From Streptomyces violascens (GTDB lineage Bacteria; Actinomycetota; Actinomycetes; Streptomycetales; Streptomycetaceae): a DNA stretch of 64,000 bases. Position 1 is the stretch's first letter. The number at the start of each line of letters is the position of its first letter. Made by a program: the position numbers and the translations under genes. The notes below the pieces were generated by a model. The model did no database searches and was not told where the DNA came from. It was given only the letters and a program-made list of their open reading frames with translations. This document shows positions 1 to 8,914 of the stretch, one piece after another. The stretch spans positions 1 through 64,000 of the forward strand of contig NZ_BMUA01000007.1 in NCBI RefSeq assembly GCF_014649955.1, read 5' to 3'.

Positions 1-89
1 TCTGCCTCGCCCGCCGCCGAGCCGACGTCCTGTTCGCCATGCTCCGCGACGGCACCTTCTACGACCCCCAACCCGCCCCGACCCCTTGA
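1..89 (+). CDS. IS110-family transposase, C-terminal end (partial)
   Basis: Only the last 28 codons are present; the frame enters at base 3 and ends with TGA at 87-89. The peptide contains LARRRADVLFAMLRDG, which resembles the C-terminal end of IS110-family DEDD transposases (usually ALARRR.DVLYAMLR). The catalytic domains are outside the window, so activity cannot be judged. The start codon is not visible. Confidence 0.7.
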   Translation, partial: CLARRRADVLFAMLRDGTFYDPQPAPTP

Positions 90-115
90 CCAAAGTCATA
101 GGGGCACCCCCCCGC
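1..115 (+). mobile_element. Right end of an IS110-type insertion sequence (partial)
   Basis: The window opens inside a transposase gene of the IS110 kind. Just after its stop, bases 87-115 read like the short conserved tail (ending cataggggcacccc) that I associate with IS110/IS117-group elements. IS110 elements have no clear terminal inverted repeats, so the exact end is uncertain. The rest of the element lies left of the window. Confidence 0.45.
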
Positions 116-253
116 ACGAACGCCGCGTTCGCCGCGCGCATCCGGGCCAGGTGGTCCGGCTTCAGGCGCCCGCCTGGTCGGGCCTCGCGCTCATCGTCAC
201 AGGCCTCTGCCTGCACGCCCCGCACTGGACCCCGCCGGAACCCCCGGCTGCGG

Positions 254-1406
254 CTACCGCTTGGGCCAGTGCCACGCCGGCTCGTCCAGAAGCCCCTGCC
301 CCTCGACCACCGTCTGCCCGAACTCCTTGACCAGTTCGATGACTTCGGCCCCGCGCGAGAGTTCGGCGGCCAGCGGGCGGGCGTGGGTGACGACCACGAT
401 CTGGGAGTGCTTGGTGGCCGTACGGATCAGGTCGGCGAGCGGGGCGAGCAGGTCGGGGTGCAGGCTCGTTGAGGACGAGCAGCTCGGGCGGGCGCGGGGT
501 GAGCAGCGCCGCGACCCACAGCAGATAGCGCAGGGTGCCGTCGGAGAGTTCGGCGGCGGCGAGGGGGCGGAGCAGTCCGTGCTGGCGCAGCTGGAGTTCG
601 AAGCGGGTGCCGAGCAGGCCGATCTCGACGCGGCTGCCGGGGAACGCGGCGTCCACCGCCTCGTCCAGCGCGTCGCGGTCGCCGATCTCGCGGATCGTCT
701 GGAGCGCGGCCGCCAGGTCGGCGCCGTCGGCGCTCAGCACCGGGGTGCGGGTGCCGACCTGGGCGCTGCGGGCGGGGGCGTGCGCGTCGGTGCGTACGTG
801 GTCGTAGAAGCGCCAGGCGCGGATCTGCTCGCGCACGGCGAGCACGTCGGGGGCGCGCTGCGGGTCGGCGAGCTCGCCGAGCATCGAGTCGTACGGACGG
901 AGCGCGCCGTGCGAACGGTGCCAGGTGCCGTCGGCGGCCCGCACCTTGACGGCGGCGCCCCTGCGCTCCGACAGCAGCGCGGTCGGGCGCAGCACCGGGC
1001 CGCTCCAGATCGCCTCCGACTTGATCTCGGGGTCGAGGTTGAACAGGGAGCGGTTGTCGTCCGGGGCGGGGTGGCCGAAGTCGACGGCGTACCCGTACTC
1101 GTCGCCCGCGAAGCCGAGGCGCAGGCTGACGGGCTCGCTGCGCACCGTGCCCTGGAGCGGGTGCAGGCCCTCGCGGACCGCGCGGCCCGTCTTCTCGGGA
1201 CCGGCCCACAGCGTGGAGGGCAGCCCGCCCTCGTGGGCGAGCGCGGCCACGGCGCCGCCCCGGGCCGAGTCGCCGAGCAGCCGCAGCGCCCGGTAGAGGG
1301 AGGACTTGCCGGTGCCGTTGGACCCGGTCACGACGTTGAGGCGCCCGAGCGGCACGACGAGCCTTCGCAGGGACCGGTAGTTCTCGACGGCGAGGGTGCG
1401 GATCAT
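254..1406 (-). pseudogene. AAA family ATPase (SMC/RecF-like), frameshifted in the Walker B region
   Basis: The ATG at 1406 starts MIRTLAVENYRSLRRLVV and is followed by the Walker A motif GSNGTGKSS at about residues 27-35, typical of single-domain AAA_15/AAA_21 ATPases. Near 462-472 the frame breaks inside what should be the Walker B/D-loop signature (NEPETSLHPD). After LLVLNEP the next bases encode LHPDLLAPLADLI in another frame, which continues to TAG at 254-256. Adding 11 nt gives exactly 388 codons. The lost segment would have been flanked by two copies of ACGAGCC, so a slippage deletion, or an assembly error of that type, explains it. The deletion removes the catalytic Glu. Role unknown; it stands alone next to an IS remnant. 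Confidence 0.75.
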
Positions 1407-1478
1407 GCGGTCGAGCCTAAGGAGGGCGGTCCGGGTCCGCCTCCCCGGGCCGCCGCGAAGGCAAGCGGCCGCATGCGA

Positions 1479-1513
1479 ACGGCCCCGGAGGCAGTCATCG
1501 CCTCCGGGGCCGT
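1479..1513 (-). terminator. Hairpin terminator after the alcohol dehydrogenase gene
   Basis: A perfect 14-bp stem (ACGGCCCCGGAGGC, 1479-1492, against 1500-1513) with a 7-nt loop lies just past the 1535-2572 stop codon. Confidence 0.75.
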
Positions 1514-1534
1514 GGCACCACAGCCGGGCCGGGA

Positions 1535-2572
1535 TCAGATCGTCGCGGTGTCGATCACGAACCGGTAGCGCACGTCGCTCGCCAGCACGCGCTCGTACGC
1601 CTCGTTGATCTGGTCGGCGCGGATCAGCTCGATCTCGGCGCCCAGGCTGTGCTCGGCGCAGAAGTCGAGCATTTCCTGGGTCTCGGCGATGGAGCCGATC
1701 ATCGAACCGGCGAGGATCTTGTTGCCGCCGATGAGGCCGAACATGTTGAGCGAGTTCGGCTCCTCGGGGGCACCCACGTTGACGAACGCGCCGCCGGTCT
1801 TCAGGAGCGAGAGGTACGCGCCCAGGTCGAGCGGCGCGGACACGGTGGAGACGATCAGGTCGAGGGAGCCCGCGAGCTGCTTGAAGGTGTCCTCGTCGCT
1901 GGTCGCGTAGTAGTGGTCGGCGCCCAGCCCCAGGCCGTCGTCCTTCTTGCGCAGCGTCTGGCTGAGCACGGTCACCTCGGCGCCGAGCGCGTGCGCGATC
2001 TTCACGCCCATGTGGCCGAGGCCGCCGAGCCCGAGGATGGCGACCTTCTTGCCGGGGCCGGCCTGCCAGCGCTTGAGCGGCGAGTACAGGGTGATGCCGG
2101 CGCAGAGCAGCGGGGCCGCGACGTCCAGCGGGATGCTGTCGGGGATGCGCAGGGTGTGGTCGGCGTCCACGACGATGTGCGTGGAGTAGCCGCCGTAGGC
2201 GGGCTTGCCGTCCCGGCCGATCGCGTTGTACGTCGAGACGCCGTCCTGGCAGAACTGGTTCTGCCCCGAGAGGCAGGCCTCGCACGTGCCGCAGGAGTCG
2301 ACGAAGCAGCCGACGCCCGCACGGTCTCCGGCCTGGAACTTGGTGACGGCGGAGCCGACCTCGGTGATCACGCCGGCGATCTCGTGGCCGGGCACCATCG
2401 GGAAGATGGCCTCGCCCCAGCCCTCGTTCGCCTGGTGGATGTCGGAGTGGCAGATACCGGCGTACTTGATCTCGATGAGCACGTCGTTCGGTCCCACCGG
2501 ACGGCGCTCGATGGTGGTGCGCTCCAGGGGAGCCTTGGCGGCGGGGGCGGCGTAGGCGGCGACGGTGGTCAT
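1535..2572 (-). CDS. Zinc-dependent NAD(P) alcohol dehydrogenase (MDR family)
   Basis: The 345-aa protein is full length for the cinnamyl-alcohol-dehydrogenase/YahK/AdhC branch of the medium-chain dehydrogenases. Catalytic zinc ligands are Cys41 in GICHSDIH and the His-Glu of GHEIAGVI. Four clustered cysteines ([20 protein letters not shown]) form the structural zinc site. GLGGLGHMG is the NAD(P) Rossmann loop. The likely reaction is reversible aldehyde reduction; the substrate cannot be told from sequence. It is divergent from the MmyB-type regulator at 2731, which may control it. Confidence 0.9.
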   Translation of the reverse strand: MTTVAAYAAPAAKAPLERTTIERRPVGPNDVLIEIKYAGICHSDIHQANEGWGEAIFPMVPGHEIAGVITEVGSAVTKFQAGDRAGVGCFVDSCGTCEACLSGQNQFCQDGVSTYNAIGRDGKPAYGGYSTHIVVDADHTLRIPDSIPLDVAAPLLCAGITLYSPLKRWQAGPGKKVAILGLGGLGHMGVKIAHALGAEVTVLSQTLRKKDDGLGLGADHYYATSDEDTFKQLAGSLDLIVSTVSAPLDLGAYLSLLKTGGAFVNVGAPEEPNSLNMFGLIGGNKILAGSMIGSIAETQEMLDFCAEHSLGAEIELIRADQINEAYERVLASDVRYRFVIDTATI

Positions 2573-2730
2573 TGCCGTTCTCCTCAGATCTTTGGGGTAC
2601 GCGGTCCAGCGTGCCCCTTCTCCCGCCCGCCACCCAGGCCCCTGTTCTGCCTACGTCCAGCGTGCGTACCACCGACAGGGTCAGGCTCCCGGTCGTACGA
2701 CCAGGCCGGTGACCTCGGATACTGGGTGTC

Positions 2731-3585
2731 ATGGACCAGCGCGCCGAACTCAGCGAATTCCTCCGCTCCCGCCGGGCCCGGCTGAAGCCCGAGGACGTGG
2801 GGATGCCCGACCACGGGCGCCACCGCAGGGTGCCCGGCCTGCGCCGGGAGGAGCTGGCCCAGCTGGCCGGGGTGTCGGTGGCGTACTACACGCGCCTGGA
2901 GCAGGGCAACGCGCAGAACGTGTCGGTGGAGGTCCTGGAGGCGATCGGGCGTGCGCTGCGCCTGACCGACACCGAGCAGAACCATCTGACCCACCTCGCC
3001 AAGGGCAAGGCGAAGAAGAAGCGCGCCTCGGCCGCGCGGGCGCACGAGTTCCGTCCGGCGCTGCAGGAGCTGATGGACGCGATGGAGGGCGTGCCCGCGT
3101 ACCTCGTCGGGCCGCGCCTGGACATCCTCGGCTGGAACCGGATGGCGGCCGCCCTGCTCGGCGACCTGTCCCAACTGCCGCCGCAGGAACGGAACTTGGC
3201 GCGCCACGTGTTCCTTGACCCGGCTTCGCGTTCGCTGTACGTCGACTGGCACGCCAAGGCCGTCGACGTGGTGAGCGTGCTGCGGCTGTGCGCGGGCTGC
3301 TATCCCGACGACCCGCAACTGACCGCGCTGATCGGCGAGTTGTCGGTCAAGAGCGAGGAGTTCCGCTCGATGTGGGCGGCGCACACCGTCGCCGAGAAGG
3401 GGCACGGCGTGAAGCGGCTGCGCCACCCGGTGGTGGGTGAGCTGACGCTGGCGTACGAGACGCTGAAGCTGCCGGACGCGCACGACCTGTCGCTGGTCAC
3501 CTACCACGCGGAGCCGGGCTCGAAGTCGGCGGAGTCGCTGCGGCTGCTCGGCAGCTGGAGCGCCGAGCAGCCGGTACGAACCTGA
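2731..3585 (+). CDS. XRE-family transcriptional regulator with MmyB-like ligand domain
   Basis: The 284-aa protein has an N-terminal XRE helix-turn-helix (about residues 10-70, including RREELAQLAGVSVAYYTRLEQG) and then a MmyB-type ligand-binding domain (about 110-270) with the family pattern of a conserved DWHAKA segment and a C-terminal LTYHAEPGS stretch. MmyB-like regulators are thought to bind fatty-acid-like ligands and often sit divergent from oxidoreductase genes, as here. The ATG lies 7 nt after a -10-like GATACT, so the transcript may be leaderless. Confidence 0.9.
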   Translation: MDQRAELSEFLRSRRARLKPEDVGMPDHGRHRRVPGLRREELAQLAGVSVAYYTRLEQGNAQNVSVEVLEAIGRALRLTDTEQNHLTHLAKGKAKKKRASAARAHEFRPALQELMDAMEGVPAYLVGPRLDILGWNRMAAALLGDLSQLPPQERNLARHVFLDPASRSLYVDWHAKAVDVVSVLRLCAGCYPDDPQLTALIGELSVKSEEFRSMWAAHTVAEKGHGVKRLRHPVVGELTLAYETLKLPDAHDLSLVTYHAEPGSKSAESLRLLGSWSAEQPVRT

Positions 3586-3597
3586 AAGGCCCTCGGG

Positions 3598-4866
3598 TCA
3601 GACGGCGGAGCCGGCCTTCCACTGGGCCCAGTTCATGTTCCAGCCGTTGAGGCCGTTGTCGGGCTGGACGGTCTTGTCGTGGGAGTTCTTCATGATGACG
3701 ACGTCGCCGGTGATCGAGTTGTTGTAGAACCAGGCGGCCATGGTGCCGTCGTCGCCCGCGCCCTTGACGTCGGCCAGGCCGACGCAGCCGTGACTGGTGT
3801 TGGCGCTGCCGAAGATGGACTTGGCGCCCCAGTAGTTGCCGTGGATGAAAGTGCCGGACGCGGACAGGCGCATGGCGTGCGGCACGTCCTTGATGTCGTA
3901 CTCGCCCTTGCCGTCGTCATCGGTGAAGCCGACCGTGGCACCGTTCATGCGGGTCTGCTTGTACTTCTCGGAGATCACCATCTGGCCGTTGTACGTCGGG
4001 TGCTCGGGCGAGCCCGCGGAGATCGGGATGGTCTTCACGACCTTGCCGTCCTGGGTGACGGTCATGGTGTGGGTGTTGGCGTCGACGGTGGAGACCTGGT
4101 TGCGGCCGATCTTGAAGGTGACCGTCTTCTCCTGGACGCCGGTGATGCCGTTGGAGCCCTCGACGCCGTCCAGGTCCATCTTCATGGTGACGGTCGAGTT
4201 CTCCTTCCAGTACTGCTCGGGCCGGAAGTCGAGGCGCTGCGAGCCGAACCAGTGCCCGACGACCTCCTGGCCGCTGCTGGACGAGACCGTGATCTTGGCC
4301 TGGACGTCCTTCTTGTTGGTGATCGCCTTGTCGAAGTTGACCGACACCGGCATGCCGACGCCGACGGTGGATCCGTCCTCGGGCGTGAAGTTGCCTATGA
4401 AGCTGTTCTTCGGGGAGACGGTGGTGAAGGAGGCGTTCTCGTGCGCCTGGCGCCCCTTGGCGTCCGCCGCGGTCGCCGTGATCTTGTACGTCGCCGAACG
4501 CTTCAGGGCCTTCTCGGGCGCCCAGCTCAGGCCGTCGGCGGATATCTTTCCGGCGACCTTGGCGCCGTCGGCGGAGGTCAGCGTCACATCGGTCAGCTTG
4601 CCGTCGGCGACGGTGACCTTGGTGTCGCTGTTGATGCCGACGTTGTCCGCGCCGTTCTTGGGCGCGATGGTGATCTTGGCGTCCGAGGTGTCCTTCTCGG
4701 CCGCCTTGTCCGCCGCCGCCTGAGCAGACGACGAGCTGTCGGCCTTGGCGTTCGTGCCGCCGCCGTCGTTGCACGCAGAAAGGACCAGTACGCCGCCGAG
4801 CACCGCGCACGCCGCCGCGAGACCCTGCTTGCGGCGCTTACTCTCCGTCTTCACACGCTTCTCCAT
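3598..4866 (-). CDS. L,D-transpeptidase lipoprotein with Ig-like domains
   Basis: The 422-aa protein forms or remodels 3-3 cross-links in peptidoglycan. A basic N-terminus, hydrophobic stretch and lipobox LSAC (Cys32) predict a lipoprotein signal. Two Ig-like domains (about 60-270, LppS/LdtMt2 type) precede a YkuD domain with the catalytic signature SHGCVGL (Cys near 361) and an upstream IHGNYW. The ATG at 4866 is preferred because GAGG lies 5 nt upstream; an in-frame TTG at 4884 has no such site. It converges on the MmyB regulator with only 12 nt between the stops. Carbapenem-type inhibition would be expected from the family. Confidence 0.92.
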   Translation of the reverse strand: MEKRVKTESKRRKQGLAAACAVLGGVLVLSACNDGGGTNAKADSSSSAQAAADKAAEKDTSDAKITIAPKNGADNVGINSDTKVTVADGKLTDVTLTSADGAKVAGKISADGLSWAPEKALKRSATYKITATAADAKGRQAHENASFTTVSPKNSFIGNFTPEDGSTVGVGMPVSVNFDKAITNKKDVQAKITVSSSSGQEVVGHWFGSQRLDFRPEQYWKENSTVTMKMDLDGVEGSNGITGVQEKTVTFKIGRNQVSTVDANTHTMTVTQDGKVVKTIPISAGSPEHPTYNGQMVISEKYKQTRMNGATVGFTDDDGKGEYDIKDVPHAMRLSASGTFIHGNYWGAKSIFGSANTSHGCVGLADVKGAGDDGTMAAWFYNNSITGDVVIMKNSHDKTVQPDNGLNGWNMNWAQWKAGSAV

Positions 4867-5048
4867 CGTCGCCTCGTCCCCCAAGCCATCACGACTAGAA
4901 CATCAGACTGCCTGGCGCAGTTCCGCAGTGGGGGTGAATGTGGGGCACACCACGCACCGGCGGACGGGTCGGGGCGGGACGGTACAAGATCACCAAAAGG
5001 TCGTTCCCGTACACCTCGCGCCCGCCCGCCCCGCCTCCTCAGCGGCCG

Positions 5049-5375
5049 TCAGTCCTCGTCATTGCCGTCCTCCTCGTCCAGGTCCCATTCCTCGTCGTCG
5101 GGGTCGTAGCCGACCCGCTCGCTGCTCCAGGAGGCCTGGACCAGCTCCGCACCCGGCAGCGCCTCCACGAGGTCCACGGGATCCACGAGGTAGGCGAGTG
5201 CCTCCGCTCCGTCTTCCCGTACAGCCGCCTCGGCATGCGCACGTTCCTCGGGCCGCATCGCCGGATCCTCGGCGATGCGCTCCAGGGCGGCCTCCGCCAA
5301 CTGCCCGGCGTCCTCGATCTCCAGGACCAAATCGACGCGGAGGCGCACATACCGTGATGTCTCTTCTTCGCTCAT
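5049..5375 (-). CDS. Conserved small acidic protein, function unknown
   Basis: I do not recognise this 108-aa protein. It starts MSEEETSRYVRLRVDLVLEI, has an alpha-helical middle, and ends in a very acidic tail (DDEEWDLDEEDGNDED). No signal peptide or membrane segment is seen, so it is probably cytosolic. The frame is open 26 codons further upstream, but those residues are low complexity and the ATG at 5375 fits best. It lies alone between the L,D-transpeptidase and the divergent LAxTG protein. Confidence 0.65.
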   Translation of the reverse strand: MSEEETSRYVRLRVDLVLEIEDAGQLAEAALERIAEDPAMRPEERAHAEAAVREDGAEALAYLVDPVDLVEALPGAELVQASWSSERVGYDPDDEEWDLDEEDGNDED

Positions 5376-5482
5376 GCGGGGAGCGTAGGGCTCGAGCGGA
5401 CCGCGACTTTCCCACGACCCGCTGCTTTCACTAGCATCAGCGCATCCCGCCAATTCGAGGTACTCGCAAGGGGATCGCTCAC

Positions 5483-5764
5483 TTGTCCGTCGCTCGTCGC
5501 CCCCTGCTCACCGCCACCGCGGCGGGCACCCTGCTCTGCGCCCTCTGGTTCGTCCCGTCCGCCAACGCGACGGACGAACAGCACCCTTCGACGCCCCCCG
5601 CGCACTCCGAGTTCCGGGCCGCCCCCGCCCCAGCCGAAGGCCCCCTCGCGCTGGCCGACACCGGCGGCGCGAACACCTCGCCCTACCTGGTCGGCGGCAC
5701 GCTGTTCCTGGGACTGGGGGCGGGGTTCGTGACGTACTCGGTCCGCAGATCGAGGACCTGCTGA
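5483..5764 (+). CDS. Small secreted LAxTG sortase substrate
   Basis: The 93-aa precursor has a signal peptide (residues 1-30, cleaved near ANA), a short Pro/Ala-rich linker, a sorting motif LADTGG (about residues 56-61), a hydrophobic segment (YLVGGTLFLGLGAGFVTY) and a basic tail RRSRTC. LAxTG is the class E sortase motif of streptomycetes, so the mature product would be a wall-linked peptide of only about 30 residues. The start is TTG at 5483 with AAGGGG about 10 nt upstream; no in-frame ATG or GTG is better placed. Its role is unknown. Confidence 0.75.
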   Translation: MSVARRPLLTATAAGTLLCALWFVPSANATDEQHPSTPPAHSEFRAAPAPAEGPLALADTGGANTSPYLVGGTLFLGLGAGFVTYSVRRSRTC

Positions 5765-5821
5765 CCTGACTGTGGGTGCCTCAACTTCCGCCGTACGTGC
5801 GGAAGTCGGGATCTCTTCCCT

Positions 5822-5870
5822 TACGGCAAGGGCCGCCCGGGATACGAGATCCAGGGCGGCCCTTGCCGTA
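5822..5870. terminator. Bidirectional terminator between the LAxTG gene and hutH
   Basis: A perfect 17-bp inverted repeat (5822-5838 against 5854-5870) with a 15-nt loop separates two convergent genes, so it can stop transcription from both sides. Confidence 0.85.
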
Positions 5871-5884
5871 GGAGCGGGGGTGGG

Positions 5885-7432
5885 TCAGGCGAGCGGACCC
5901 GTCACCGGCTCGACGGCGGCGACGAGCTTGCCTTCGCGCACGAAGGCGTCGGCGGCGGCCAGGTCGGGGGCGAGGAAGCGGTCCGGGCCGGGGCCCTGGA
6001 CGCCGGCCGCGCGAACCGCGGTGATGGCGGCCTGCGAGGCCGGCGCGGGGGTGAGGCCCTTGCGCAGCTCGATGCCGCGGGTCGCCGCGTACATCTCGAC
6101 GGCGATGATGCGGGTCAGGTTGTCGACGGCGGTACGCAGCTTGCGGGCCGCCGACCAGCCCATGGAGACGTGGTCCTCCTGCATGGCGGAGGACGGGATG
6201 GAGTCGGCGGATGCGGGCACCGCGAGCCGCTTCATCTCGCTGACCAGGGCGGCCTGCGTGTACTGGGCGATCATGAGCCCGGAGTCGACACCGGCGTCGT
6301 CCGCGAGGAACGGCGGCAGGCCGTGGCTGCGGTTCTTGTCGAGGAGACGGTCGGTGCGGCGCTCGGAGATGGAGCCGAGGTCGGCGGCGGCGATCGCGAG
6401 GAAGTCCAGGACGTAGGCGACCGGGGCGCCGTGGAAGTTGCCGTTGGACTCGACGCGGCCGTCCGGCAGCACCACCGGGTTGTCGACGGCGGAGGCCAGC
6501 TCGCGCTCGGCGACGGTCAGGGCGTACGCGATGGTGTCGCGGCCGGCGCCGTTGACCTGCGGGGCGCAGCGCACCGAGTACGCGTCCTGGACGCGCGGCG
6601 CCTCCTCCTCCTGGAAGTGCCCGGTCAGGCCCGAACCCTTGAGCACGGCCAGCATGTTGGCGGCGGAGGCGCCCTGGCCGGGGTGCGGCCGGATGGCGTG
6701 CAGCTCGGGCGCCAGGACCTTGTCGGTGCCGAGGAGCGCTTCGAGGGTGAGGGCCGCGGTGATGTCGGCGGAGGTGTAGAGCTTCTTCAGGTCGGCGATG
6801 GCCATGCACAGCATGCCGAGCATGCCGTCGGTGCCGTTGAGGAGGGCGAGGCCCTCCTTCTCGCGCAGCTCGACCGGCTCGATGCCGGCCGCGGCGAGCA
6901 GCTCACCGGCGGGCTTCACGACGCCGTCGGGGCCCTCGGCGTCACCCTCGCCCATCAGGGTCAGGGCGCAGTGCGAGAGCGGCGCGAGGTCGCCGGAGCA
7001 GCCGAGCGAGCCGTACTCGTGGACGACCGGGGTGATGCCCGCATTGAGCACGTCGGCCATGGTCTGCGCGACGGAGGGGCGGACGCCGGTGTGGCCGGAG
7101 GCGACGGTCTTCAGGCGCAGGAACATCAGGGCGCGCACGACCTCGCGCTCCACGCGCGGGCCCATGCCGGCGGCGTGCGAGCGCACGATGTTGCGCTGGA
7201 GCTGGGCGCGGAGCTCGGGGCTGATGTGCCGGGAGGCCAGGGCACCGAAGCCGGTGGAGACGCCGTACACCGGCTCCGGCTTGGCGGCCAGCGCGTCGAC
7301 GATCTCGCGCGCCTTGGCCAGCGCGTCGAGCGCCCCGGCGGAGAGCTCGACCTTCGCGTTGCCGCGGGCCACGGCGATGACGTCCTCGGGGGTGGTCCCG
7401 GAGGTCCCCACCACGACAGTGTGCATATCCAT
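5885..7432 (-). CDS. hutH: Histidine ammonia-lyase
   Basis: HutH removes ammonia from L-histidine to give trans-urocanate, the first step of histidine breakdown. The 515-aa length is normal. The MIO prosthetic group forms from the tripeptide Cys-Ser-Gly in GSLGCSGDLAPLSH; many HALs have Ala-Ser-Gly, and Cys is a known variant. ATG 7432 is chosen because AGGG sits 8 nt upstream; GTG 7441 and ATG 7426 are also in frame. It is monocistronic, and no other hut gene is nearby. Confidence 0.96.
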   Translation of the reverse strand: MDMHTVVVGTSGTTPEDVIAVARGNAKVELSAGALDALAKAREIVDALAAKPEPVYGVSTGFGALASRHISPELRAQLQRNIVRSHAAGMGPRVEREVVRALMFLRLKTVASGHTGVRPSVAQTMADVLNAGITPVVHEYGSLGCSGDLAPLSHCALTLMGEGDAEGPDGVVKPAGELLAAAGIEPVELREKEGLALLNGTDGMLGMLCMAIADLKKLYTSADITAALTLEALLGTDKVLAPELHAIRPHPGQGASAANMLAVLKGSGLTGHFQEEEAPRVQDAYSVRCAPQVNGAGRDTIAYALTVAERELASAVDNPVVLPDGRVESNGNFHGAPVAYVLDFLAIAAADLGSISERRTDRLLDKNRSHGLPPFLADDAGVDSGLMIAQYTQAALVSEMKRLAVPASADSIPSSAMQEDHVSMGWSAARKLRTAVDNLTRIIAVEMYAATRGIELRKGLTPAPASQAAITAVRAAGVQGPGPDRFLAPDLAAADAFVREGKLVAAVEPVTGPLA

Positions 7433-7667
7433 ATTCAGCACCCTACGGATTGAATCTCGTCATGTCACTAGCAGAGGAGGAGGTGGCTCCTTACCGGATC
7501 GGACAGCCCTGAGCCCCACGGACGGCCCGCACCCGACCGACCGCACGCGGAAGTGCTCAAACCCCACCGGCGGGACGGCACCGGTCGGGCCGGGAGCGCC
7601 AGGGGCGCGGGGAACTGCGCGCCCAGCCACCCACGGTCCGCACCCGACCGCCCGCACGCGGAAGCCC
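7433..7667. repeat. Intergenic repeats between hutH and the GGDEF gene
   Basis: Two 37-bp direct repeats (7523-7559 and 7634-7670, about 89% identical, core GCACCCGACCG) flank a copy of the dispersed 'caggggcgcggggaactgcg' intergenic repeat (7599-7642). The second direct repeat runs into the 3' end of the GGDEF gene. I see no gene here. Confidence 0.6.
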
Positions 7668-8828
7668 TCAGCTCCGGCCACGGAACCTCCGCCGGTCATG
7701 CGGGGCAGAAGGCGGGGCGTCCGCCAGGCGCAGGACCGCTCCGTCCCGGCCCGCCACCACTGGCTTCGCCGAGCGCGCGGCCTTCGCGCGGTACTGGGCC
7801 GCGTCCGCGAGGCGGAACAGGCGGCGGGCCGAGCGCATCGGGCCGATGGGGTCGCCCGTCGAGGCCACTCCGCACGCGACCCCCTCGCCCAGCTCCAACT
7901 CCCCTGCCCGCAGGCAGAGTTCATCGCTCACGGCCACGACCTCGTCGGCGGAGGGGCCCACCGACAGCAGGCAGAACTCGTCGCCTCCCAGCCGCGCGGC
8001 CAGCGCACCCGGCAGCATCGCCCCGCACAGCGACAAGACCGACCCGAAGCGTTCCAGGAGCCGGTCGCCCACCGCATGGCCCAGCGTGTCGTTGACCCGC
8101 TTCAGCCCGTTCAGGTCGCAGACCACAAGGCTGACGACCGCGCCGTCGGCCCGGTGCCGCTCGACCGCCTCGTCGAGGCGCATGTCGACCGCGCGGCGGT
8201 TGGCGAGCCCGGTGAGCGGGTCGGTGAAGGCCAGGCGGCGCACCTCTTCGAGGCGCTCGGTCTGGACAAGACCGGCGGCGACCACGGAGGCGAGCACCGT
8301 GGCGAAGTCCGCGTCGGCCGCATCGAAGACGGGCGCCCCGACGGGCCGCGCCACGTACAACTCGCCCCATGCCCGCCCGTGCATCACGATCGGGGCGACC
8401 ACGCAGCAGCCCCGGCCGCGCCGGCGCAGCGCCGCGACCCTCCCCCAGCTACCGCTGGGAGGTCCCCCCGCATGTCCGTACCCAGCCCCGCCCCCGGGAG
8501 GATCGGCGGCCGTCTCGACCCAGGCGTTGGGCTCGCCGCCGCCGGCCCAGCGCTCGTGCAGGAACTCGGTGATCTCGGGGAACTGGTGCACCGGATACGT
8601 CTCGTCCTCGGGGAACTCCTCCTCCCCGTGGGCCCGTTCGCCCTCGTTCACCAGCACCCGAAGGAGCCCCAGCTCGCGCTCCCACACCGAGAGCGCGGTG
8701 AAGTTCCCGCCGAGCGCGTCCCGCGCGCCGAGCGCCGCGGCGCGCCAGGACTCCCGCGGCGTGTGCGCCGCGGCCATGGCCTGCGCCAGCGAAACCACGG
8801 CCCGCAGCCGGGCATCCTGTCCACCCAT
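7668..8828 (-). CDS. GAF-GGDEF protein, probable diguanylate cyclase
   Basis: The 386-aa cytosolic protein has an N-terminal GAF-like sensor domain (about 1-200, with a Gly/Pro-rich insert near 115-130) and a C-terminal GGDEF domain (about 210-370). The active-site loop LGGDEF and the upstream DPLTGLANRRA and DLNGLKRVNDTLGH motifs are intact, so c-di-GMP synthesis is expected. No RxxD inhibitory site is seen five residues before GGDEF. In Streptomyces c-di-GMP controls BldD and sporulation. It lies downstream of hutH but is separated from it by repeats, so it is probably an independent unit. Confidence 0.88.
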   Translation of the reverse strand: MGGQDARLRAVVSLAQAMAAAHTPRESWRAAALGARDALGGNFTALSVWERELGLLRVLVNEGERAHGEEEFPEDETYPVHQFPEITEFLHERWAGGGEPNAWVETAADPPGGGAGYGHAGGPPSGSWGRVAALRRRGRGCCVVAPIVMHGRAWGELYVARPVGAPVFDAADADFATVLASVVAAGLVQTERLEEVRRLAFTDPLTGLANRRAVDMRLDEAVERHRADGAVVSLVVCDLNGLKRVNDTLGHAVGDRLLERFGSVLSLCGAMLPGALAARLGGDEFCLLSVGPSADEVVAVSDELCLRAGELELGEGVACGVASTGDPIGPMRSARRLFRLADAAQYRAKAARSAKPVVAGRDGAVLRLADAPPSAPHDRRRFRGRS

Positions 8829-8914
8829 TCATCCAGCTTAGGGAGGTTTGGGAGGTTTTGGCCCTTGGAATGTCGGCGCGCATACGCCGTCGCACACACG
8901 CCGCCACCGGGGGA

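Noticed and set aside
162..2732. Long minus-strand open frame of 856 codons spanning the ATPase and the alcohol dehydrogenase region
   Set aside because: Most of it is an out-of-frame shadow of the dehydrogenase with Arg/Pro-rich low-complexity sequence; only the ATPase part beginning at 1406 is real coding sequence.
1649..2785. Long plus-strand frame antisense to the alcohol dehydrogenase
   Set aside because: High-GC shadow frame: strongly biased composition, no recognised motif, and opposite an intact conserved enzyme.
4867..4884. TTG 4884 as the L,D-transpeptidase start
   Set aside because: It adds six residues before the basic signal-peptide start and has no ribosome-binding site, while ATG 4866 has GAGG at good spacing.
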